31,922 nt of DNA from Bacteroidales bacterium UBA1628. Its GTDB lineage: Bacteria; Bacteroidota; Bacteroidia; Bacteroidales; UBA932. A program made the position numbers and the translations under genes. The notes beneath the pieces are model-generated. The model was not told the DNA's origin and searched no databases. It saw nothing but the letters and a program-made list of their open reading frames with translations. Below are positions 24,439 through 31,922 of this stretch, piece by piece (position 1 is the stretch's first letter; each line of letters starts with the position of its first letter). The stretch is from NCBI GenBank assembly GCA_002321335.1, contig DCMG01000134.1:25817-57738 (forward strand), written 5' to 3'.

Positions 24439-27400
24439 CTAGAATTGAATGTCGATACCTGCCACAATGGCTCTGGACGGGGTGTAGGAATATGACACGC
24501 TTCCCGTGAAGTTGTACTGTGGGTCCATACCGTCAAGATGGTTGAACATGGCGATGTTGTCAGCCGTGACGAAGAGCCTAAGGGCACAGATGTCCACCTT
24601 AGAGAGCCAGTTCTTCGGGAAAGTGTAGCCAAGCGTGATGTTCTTGATGGCGAAATACGAAGCGTTGATGAGGGCGGAGTCGTTCGCAGGGGATGATCCT
24701 CCGATCTCCACCATCGGCACGTCCGTCACGTCACCTGGTTTCTGCCATCTGCGCAGGACATTCCTGTGCCAGTTGTTGCCGGCGTACTGCACGTTCATGG
24801 TGCCGGAGTACAATCCGTCATAGACCTTGCCTCCGATGGACCAGGTTGTCAGGAAGGACAGGTCGATGTTCTTGAATATCACAAAGCTCGAGCCGAGGCT
24901 TCCCGACACTGCAGGCTCACGGCTTCCCATATAGTACTTGCTCAGAGAGGCGAGTGAGACATTGTCGGTCACATATTCATCACACCTGACATTGCTGACG
25001 GCTCCGGTCTCGTCCACGCCTCTCTTCCAATAGGCGTAGTAGAGGCGCTTTCCTGAGGCCGGATCGACTCCGGCTGTCTTGGAAAGGTAGAATGTGTAGA
25101 TCGGCTTGCCGACCTCGATGACGGAGGCGCCGGCGCTGATGAAGTCTTGTGAAGAGGTGAGGCTGGTGACCTTGTTGCGGTTCAGTGAAGCCATGGCGTT
25201 GGCGTCCCATCTGAAGTTCGGCCGGTCAATGATGTTGACCCTTCCGGAGAACTCAAAGCCCTGGTTTCTCATCGACCCCACATTGGCGTCGTAGCCGGTG
25301 AATCCGGTCGAGATCGCAAGCGGGCTCTCAAGGAGCATGTCACGGGTGTGGCGGTTGTAATATTCAGCGGTGAAAGTAACCTTCCCGCCGAAGAGAGAGG
25401 CTTCGATGCCGGCGTTGAGGTTGCCGTTCTTTTCCCATGTGATCGCCTTGTTCTCAAGTTTGGATGCGAAAGCTCCGGCCTCGCTTCCGTTGGCCCAGGT
25501 GTAGTCGTACAGGCCTTGCCATGCGTAGTAGGTTCCGAGGTTGTCGTTGCCCTGCACTCCGTAGGAGACTTTGACCGTCAGGTTGCTCAGCCACGAGGAG
25601 AACTGTTCCATGAACTTTTCCTGCGACATCCTCCAAGACGCTCCGACAGACCAGAAGTTGCCCCAACGGTCGGTCCTGTAGAATCTGGAGGAGCCGTCGG
25701 TACGCCAGCTGGCATCGAAATAGTAACGGTTTCTGAATCCGTAGTTCAGCCTTGTGAACCAGGATTCTATTCCATAGTTGTTCGAGTAGCTGGAGTTCCC
25801 TGAAGTCGTCACGGCAGGATCGAGCTCGTCGATTCCGTCCATGATCCCGGTCTTCTCGCCCATAGCGTAGTTGAACCGATAGCGGTAATATTCATGACCG
25901 AGAAGAACCTTGATGTCGTGGTCGGAGAACGTGCGGTCGTAGTTGATGATCTGGTTGAAGGTGTAGCTGAGGGTCCTTGTGTTGGTCTTGCTCAGGCGGC
26001 CTCCCTGATCCGCGGCGTTGCCGTGATACTTGTCGTTGGTGATGGTACGCTGGTAATCATTGAAGTCCGTTCCCAGATTGGCGGTCAGCCTCAGGCCGTA
26101 AAGGAGAGCGTCCTTCCTCGTGGTGCCGAATGTGAGATAAGACCTGGCCGACAATGTGTTGCGGTAGTAGTAGGCCTTGTTGTTGTAGAGCTCTGCCCTT
26201 GAGTTGAATCCTTGGGCGGTAGGACGGTTGGCGTAGCCGTTGTCGTCCTCGTCGCCATATTCATACTGAAGGTTTCCGGCCTCGTCGAGGATGTTGTTTC
26301 CGGCCATGTCCTTCAGGTAGACAGGGTAGACGGGAGCCATGAACTGTGCGGTGTACCAGACGTTGGAGGTTGTGGAGCCGGAGAAGTTCTGATAGTCAGC
26401 CTTTGTGTGCGAGTAGTTCGCGCTCATTCCGACCTTCATCCATGAGTTTGTCTGGGAGTCAACGTTGACTCTTCCGGTGTAGCGGTTGAAGTCCGTGTTC
26501 TGGAGGATTCCGTTCTCCTTGTAGTAGCCCATCGAGATGAGGTAGTTGACCTTTTCGGTCGCACCGTTCACGGAGAAGATGTGTTCTGTGCGCAGGGCGG
26601 AGTTGTCGCTGATCTCGTCCATCCAGTTCTCGTTCCACGCGGCGACCGCGTCGTCCTTGATCTTGCCGGTGGCAGGGTCGATCACCGTTGACCAGGTGTA
26701 GTTCTTGTACGGGTTGTAATATTCAGGATTCTTGAGGCCACCGATCGTCAGGCCGAGATTGGCGGCAGCGTATGCGCTCGCACCCTCGAAATCAGATCCT
26801 GTGCTGTACTGGGCGCTGTTCCTGAGGGATTCGTAGGTCAACTCGACGAAGTCGTCCATGCCTACGAGGTCATAACGCTTCAGCGACCTGGACGCGATGC
26901 CGGCGCTGCCCTTGTAGCTGACAACAGAGCGTTCTCCGCTGCCTTTCTTGGTGGTGATGACGATGACTCCGTTGGCTCCTCTTGCTCCGTACAACGCTCC
27001 GGCCGACGCATCCTTGAGAACAGTAAGTGACTCGATGTCAGCAGGGTTGATGGCGCTGAGCGATCCGTCGTAGGGGATTCCGTCGACAACGTACAGAGGT
27101 GTCGAGACCGCGTTGATGGATCCGATTCCTCGGATCATTATCGACGCACCCTCACCAGGCTGGCCGCCTCCGGATGTGACCTGGAGTCCGGCCACAGTTC
27201 CCTCAATTGATTTGGTGATGTTGCCTGTAACCCTTTTCTGAAGCTCATCGCCCTTCACTACTGAGGCGGAGCCGGTGAAGCTGCTTTTCTTGGCGGTTCC
27301 GTATGCTACCACCATAACTTCTCCGAGCTCGTCATCGATAATGTCTTCCTGAAGAACCACATCAATCACGGACTTGCCCGCGACATGGATTTCTTGGGTG

Positions 27401-27645
27401 ACATAACCGATGCTGGAGAATGTCAGGATGGCGTCGGACGGAATCCCTGAGAGCGACCAGGTTCCGTCAGCGCTCGTGACTGTTCCGGTCGTTGTGCCCT
27501 CGATGAAGACCCCGACTCCTACAAGCGGAATGTTGCCGCTGTCAGTGACCTTTCCTTTCACATTTATGTTCTGGGCCGTGGCGGCCAGGACGCAGAGAAA
27601 GGCCAGAAGAGTGGCGGCTATTGCTCTCTTTATGCTATTTTTCAT
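24439..27645 (-). CDS. SusC/RagA-family TonB-linked outer-membrane transporter
   Basis: 1068 residues. A signal peptide (to about residue 24) precedes a carboxypeptidase-regulatory-like beta-sandwich (NINVKGKVTDSGNIPL to about 105), the linker GEVMVVAYGT, and the TonB plug (about 120-235) with IMIRGIGSINAVSTPLYVVDG and GALYGARGANGVIVITTKKG. A 22-strand barrel follows, with GYDANVGSMRNQGFEFSG and ending in Phe (AIVAGIDIQF). It imports bulky substrates delivered by the SusD partner, using TonB energy. There is no N-terminal secretin/TonB signalling extension, so it does not itself signal to an anti-sigma factor. Its start overlaps the fibronectin-III lipoprotein gene by 11 bp, which implies coupling. 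Confidence 0.96.
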   Translation of the reverse strand: MKNSIKRAIAATLLAFLCVLAATAQNINVKGKVTDSGNIPLVGVGVFIEGTTTGTVTSADGTWSLSGIPSDAILTFSSIGYVTQEIHVAGKSVIDVVLQEDIIDDELGEVMVVAYGTAKKSSFTGSASVVKGDELQKRVTGNITKSIEGTVAGLQVTSGGGQPGEGASIMIRGIGSINAVSTPLYVVDGIPYDGSLSAINPADIESLTVLKDASAGALYGARGANGVIVITTKKGSGERSVVSYKGSAGIASRSLKRYDLVGMDDFVELTYESLRNSAQYSTGSDFEGASAYAAANLGLTIGGLKNPEYYNPYKNYTWSTVIDPATGKIKDDAVAAWNENWMDEISDNSALRTEHIFSVNGATEKVNYLISMGYYKENGILQNTDFNRYTGRVNVDSQTNSWMKVGMSANYSHTKADYQNFSGSTTSNVWYTAQFMAPVYPVYLKDMAGNNILDEAGNLQYEYGDEDDNGYANRPTAQGFNSRAELYNNKAYYYRNTLSARSYLTFGTTRKDALLYGLRLTANLGTDFNDYQRTITNDKYHGNAADQGGRLSKTNTRTLSYTFNQIINYDRTFSDHDIKVLLGHEYYRYRFNYAMGEKTGIMDGIDELDPAVTTSGNSSYSNNYGIESWFTRLNYGFRNRYYFDASWRTDGSSRFYRTDRWGNFWSVGASWRMSQEKFMEQFSSWLSNLTVKVSYGVQGNDNLGTYYAWQGLYDYTWANGSEAGAFASKLENKAITWEKNGNLNAGIEASLFGGKVTFTAEYYNRHTRDMLLESPLAISTGFTGYDANVGSMRNQGFEFSGRVNIIDRPNFRWDANAMASLNRNKVTSLTSSQDFISAGASVIEVGKPIYTFYLSKTAGVDPASGKRLYYAYWKRGVDETGAVSNVRCDEYVTDNVSLASLSKYYMGSREPAVSGSLGSSFVIFKNIDLSFLTTWSIGGKVYDGLYSGTMNVQYAGNNWHRNVLRRWQKPGDVTDVPMVEIGGSSPANDSALINASYFAIKNITLGYTFPKNWLSKVDICALRLFVTADNIAMFNHLDGMDPQYNFTGSVSYSYTPSRAIVAGIDIQF

Positions 27646-29559
27646 AATTTGTTCCGAATATGTTCATGTTGTGGATTATTGTCCAAAGGTCTTCAGTAGA
27701 GGTCGGTGTCCCGAAGACCGGGATAGCCTCCACACCGTCAAGCCTCAGTCCGACAGGGGAGGCCTCGGCGTTTGCGGCAAGGTTCTCGGAGACCGCCGTC
27801 GCCCTTGTCCTTGCAGCCTTTGTCTCGGCCGCCGTTGTGGTCACGGACGCATGCTTCGTGAGTTTGTCTCCGGCCTTGTTCACTACAGTCGCCATCACTG
27901 TGTAGGATGTCTGCGGCTCCACGTCGACAACAAGGGCAAGGCCGTTTCCGTTGATGTACTCAAGGTATGATTCCTTCAACTCTGTGCCTTTGTCTGCGAT
28001 TATGGCAGGATAGGAGGACTCTGGAACATTGGCGAGTGCCGCTGTCTTGATGATGACCAGTCTGCCGGACTCTATCCCGACTCCTTTCAGAACACAGGCC
28101 ATCTTGCTGGATGTCGGGCCGTATTTCTCGTTGACCAGAGCGGCGATCGAGAACCAGGTGTAGGCCTCGCTTGTGGTCTTTGTCGTGATTGAGTTGACGG
28201 TCAGCTCCTCTTCTCCCGATGCGGATGTCGCCAGTGCGGACATTGTGTAGGAGACACCGGAGTTGCAAGGGGTCACAGAGTTGTAGCCGTTAGAGGAGTT
28301 CACGAGCGCAAGATAGTCTGACCTGACAGCGTAACTGTAGGATGTGTCCCTCAGGAATGCCTTGACGGCCTCCTTGTCGTATGGATCGCTGAAGACACTG
28401 TTGAATGTGCTTGTCGGAAGAAGACGGTAGCGGATGCTTTGTACATCCCGTCCTTTCCATGTTGTCCACACGGAGTTGGTCCATCCGTAACCTGTCATTC
28501 CGAGATAGGCGTTGGTGAGGTAGAAGTTCTGGTCGAACCAACTGGATCCGCCGTAGTTCGGGCCTGAGGACCAGCCGGTTGCAGTGGTCGTGATCCTTTT
28601 TGTGTACAGTCCTGTCGTGACGTTGCCGTTGTAGTCCATCCCGAATGCGATGATGTCGTAGCTCATCTCGGAGGCGAGGCTGGACACGCCGATGGTGTTT
28701 GTTCCGACCTTCAGGACGGAAGCTATGGCAAGCTGGAGGCTTATACCTTTGCTTTTGGCATATTCGATGATTGCGGATCTGTATCTTTCTATGACTGTGG
28801 CCTCGTCAAACTGCATCAAGGTTGAGGATGAGACCACATCGTAGTAGAAGGTGGCGTCAGGAGTCGCATATACATCGAAAACGACCGCGTCCGCAAGAAC
28901 GTTCTCTGGAACGATCAGCAGGGCCGGCACATCCTCGGATGAGGTCGTGAAACTGGCCTGGGCGTATTCGGACGCTGTGTTGCCGCTTCCCGCAGGGATG
29001 GCCTTGACAGTGAATATGTAGTCAGTCCCCTTGGCGAGATTCGAGAGTGTGACGCGGTTCTCTGTCGTCGTTCCGCTGATGTCGCCGATGGTATATTCAT
29101 AGCTGCCGGCACCAGGGATGACGCTCCAGCTGATTATTGTCTTGGAGGCGTAGGCGCTGCCGACTGTGATCTCAGGCTTTTCAAGCTGGCTCACGTCAGA
29201 TGTGCGTACGTGAATATAGACGGGCTCGGAGGATGTCTTCGAACCGCCTTTCGCAGGTTCCGCCTGAAGTTTGACGACATATTCCTTGGCGGCCTCCAAC
29301 CCGTTGAATGTCACGGACAGTGACTTCGTCGAATCCGCTTCGGCTCCGTCGAGGGAGTAGGTGTAGTTCTCCGCTCCGTATACTTTGTCCCAATCGATGC
29401 GGAAACTGGAGACTGTCACTTCGCTGACCTTGGCTTCAGGAGTTTTCAATGTCTCGCTCAAAGTGGCTTCCTTTGTGTCAGAACCGCATCCTGCCAGCAG
29501 CAAGAGGACTGACGACGCAGCCATCGCTAAGGCTGACTTTATCTTTCTTGAGGTTTTCA

Positions 29560-29563
<4 letters not shown>
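27635..29563 (-). CDS. Fibronectin type III surface lipoprotein
   Basis: 642 residues, lipobox LLAGC (Cys26). Two N-terminal fibronectin-III domains lie at about 37-118 (SSFRIDWDKVYGAENYTYSLDG, ending VYIHVRT) and 122-210 (KTIISWSVIPGAGSYEYTI, ending ASFTTSS). A long unassigned beta-rich middle follows, and a third Fn3-like strand set near SYTVMATVVNKAGDKLTKHASVTTTA (about 558-583). The last ~60 residues form an Ala/Arg-rich tail. Its segment VQSIRYRLLP and the Fn3-like end resemble parts of the 714-residue lipoprotein at the other end of the operon. Likely a surface binding or scaffold protein that presents substrate to the protease or to SusCD. It overlaps the S8 peptidase gene by 4 bp and susC by 11 bp. 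Confidence 0.8.
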
Positions 29564-31458
<1,895 letters not shown>

Positions 31459-31475
31459 TATTGATTATTAAAAGT

Positions 31476-31922
31476 TTATTCCTTCACGCATCTCACCTGG
31501 CCTGAAAAGATCTGTGACCTCGTCTCGTACGCAGCCCAATAGCCGTTGAATGCAGCAACATAGTGCTCGCAACTCTGGCTCTTCTTTTCGGAATCATAAG
31601 TCTTTTCCTGACTTGTCAGGTAGAAAGTCTGACCGCTCGCGTAGTTGTAAGGTGTGGTTCCGGCCGGTGAATACGATGACGGATAGATGTTTCCTGCCAT
31701 CGGGTAGAAATCACCTGTCTGTCTCCAGACACGTCCGCATCCATTTTCCCTGTTCCATAGGAACTCGTTGTTTACCCCAGTCTCGTCATAGTCACCGTGT
31801 TTGCCTCCGGTCTTGATGCTCTCATCGCCTACGGCCTTGCCCCACATGTTCTTGCCAGGCACTTTGTAGCCTGGAGGACATGGGTCGAAAATGGTTTTCT
31901 CCTCGCCCCAAAGTCCTGGCTG
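31476..31922 (-). CDS. FISUMP-domain protein, C-terminal part
   Basis: The open frame runs to the window edge with no start, so only the last ~148 residues are visible. They contain FDPCPPGYKVPGKNMWG near the left edge, a GCGRVWRQTGDFYPMAG-type middle and the ending GQVRCVKE, which together mark the FISUMP domain (Fibrobacter succinogenes major paralogous domain), common in surface lipoproteins of Bacteroidetes and Fibrobacteres. A GTG at 31862 is internal and not the start. It lies 17 bp upstream of the S8 peptidase gene and is the first visible gene of the operon. Role unknown; a surface adhesin or ligand-binding protein is likely by family. Confidence 0.8.
   Translation of the reverse strand, partial: QPGLWGEEKTIFDPCPPGYKVPGKNMWGKAVGDESIKTGGKHGDYDETGVNNEFLWNRENGCGRVWRQTGDFYPMAGNIYPSSYSPAGTTPYNYASGQTFYLTSQEKTYDSEKKSQSCEHYVAAFNGYWAAYETRSQIFSGQVRCVKE

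Noticed and set aside
27410..27970. 186-codon open frame on + across the start of susC and the end of the Fn3 lipoprotein gene
   Set aside because: It is antisense to two well-supported genes, is of low complexity, and matches no family I know; an artefact of codon composition.

Overview
The window looks like a chromosomal segment of an uncultured Bacteroidales, probably gut-associated. The evidence is a complete SusC/SusD pair, many short lipoprotein signal peptides, a FISUMP-type domain, a patatin/beta-barrel fusion, and -7 boxes of the Bacteroidetes form TAnnTTTG. Base composition is close to half GC, with AT-richer islands at about 5.76-7.55 kb and 12.5-13.4 kb. I see no rRNA, tRNA, CRISPR array or insertion sequence.

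Layout. (1) 1-5754, + strand: housekeeping genes. These are the 3' end of rlmN, a patatin phospholipase fused to an outer-membrane barrel, recX, purC, a small GNAT-like protein and mtgA. A dispersed palindromic repeat (arms CTTCGACAAGCTCAG / CTGAACTTGTCGAAG) lies between purC and the GNAT-like gene. (2) 5876-7548, +: a type IV AbiE-like toxin-antitoxin cassette with its own promoter and a perfect 8-bp inverted repeat just before the antitoxin start. (3) 7582-16534, +: an eight-gene surface-polysaccharide cluster with a UDP-glucuronate-type epimerase, a Wzx-like flippase, an FrhB-like iron-sulfur protein paired with a polysaccharide pyruvyl transferase, and four glycosyltransferases. No Wzy polymerase or initiating transferase is visible. 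(4) 16834-20588, mixed strands: a small outer-membrane barrel, an AlkD-like DNA glycosylase, a DUF2147 protein, a HAD phosphatase and an MltD-like lytic transglycosylase. (5) 20711-31922, - strand: a six-gene operon read from right to left: FISUMP-domain protein (cut by the window end), subtilisin-like lipoprotein, fibronectin-III lipoprotein, SusC, SusD and a 714-residue lipoprotein, closed by a clear terminator. With a protease and no glycoside hydrolase, it looks like a protein/peptide capture-and-import locus.

The most unusual signal is not a gene. The hexamer GAATAT (or ATATTC) occurs about 97 times by hand count, against roughly 13 expected from composition. It is nearly balanced between orientations, is found in coding and intergenic DNA, bends synonymous codon choice (32 of 38 Glu-Tyr pairs are GAA-TAT in a GAG-rich background), and clusters near start codons.
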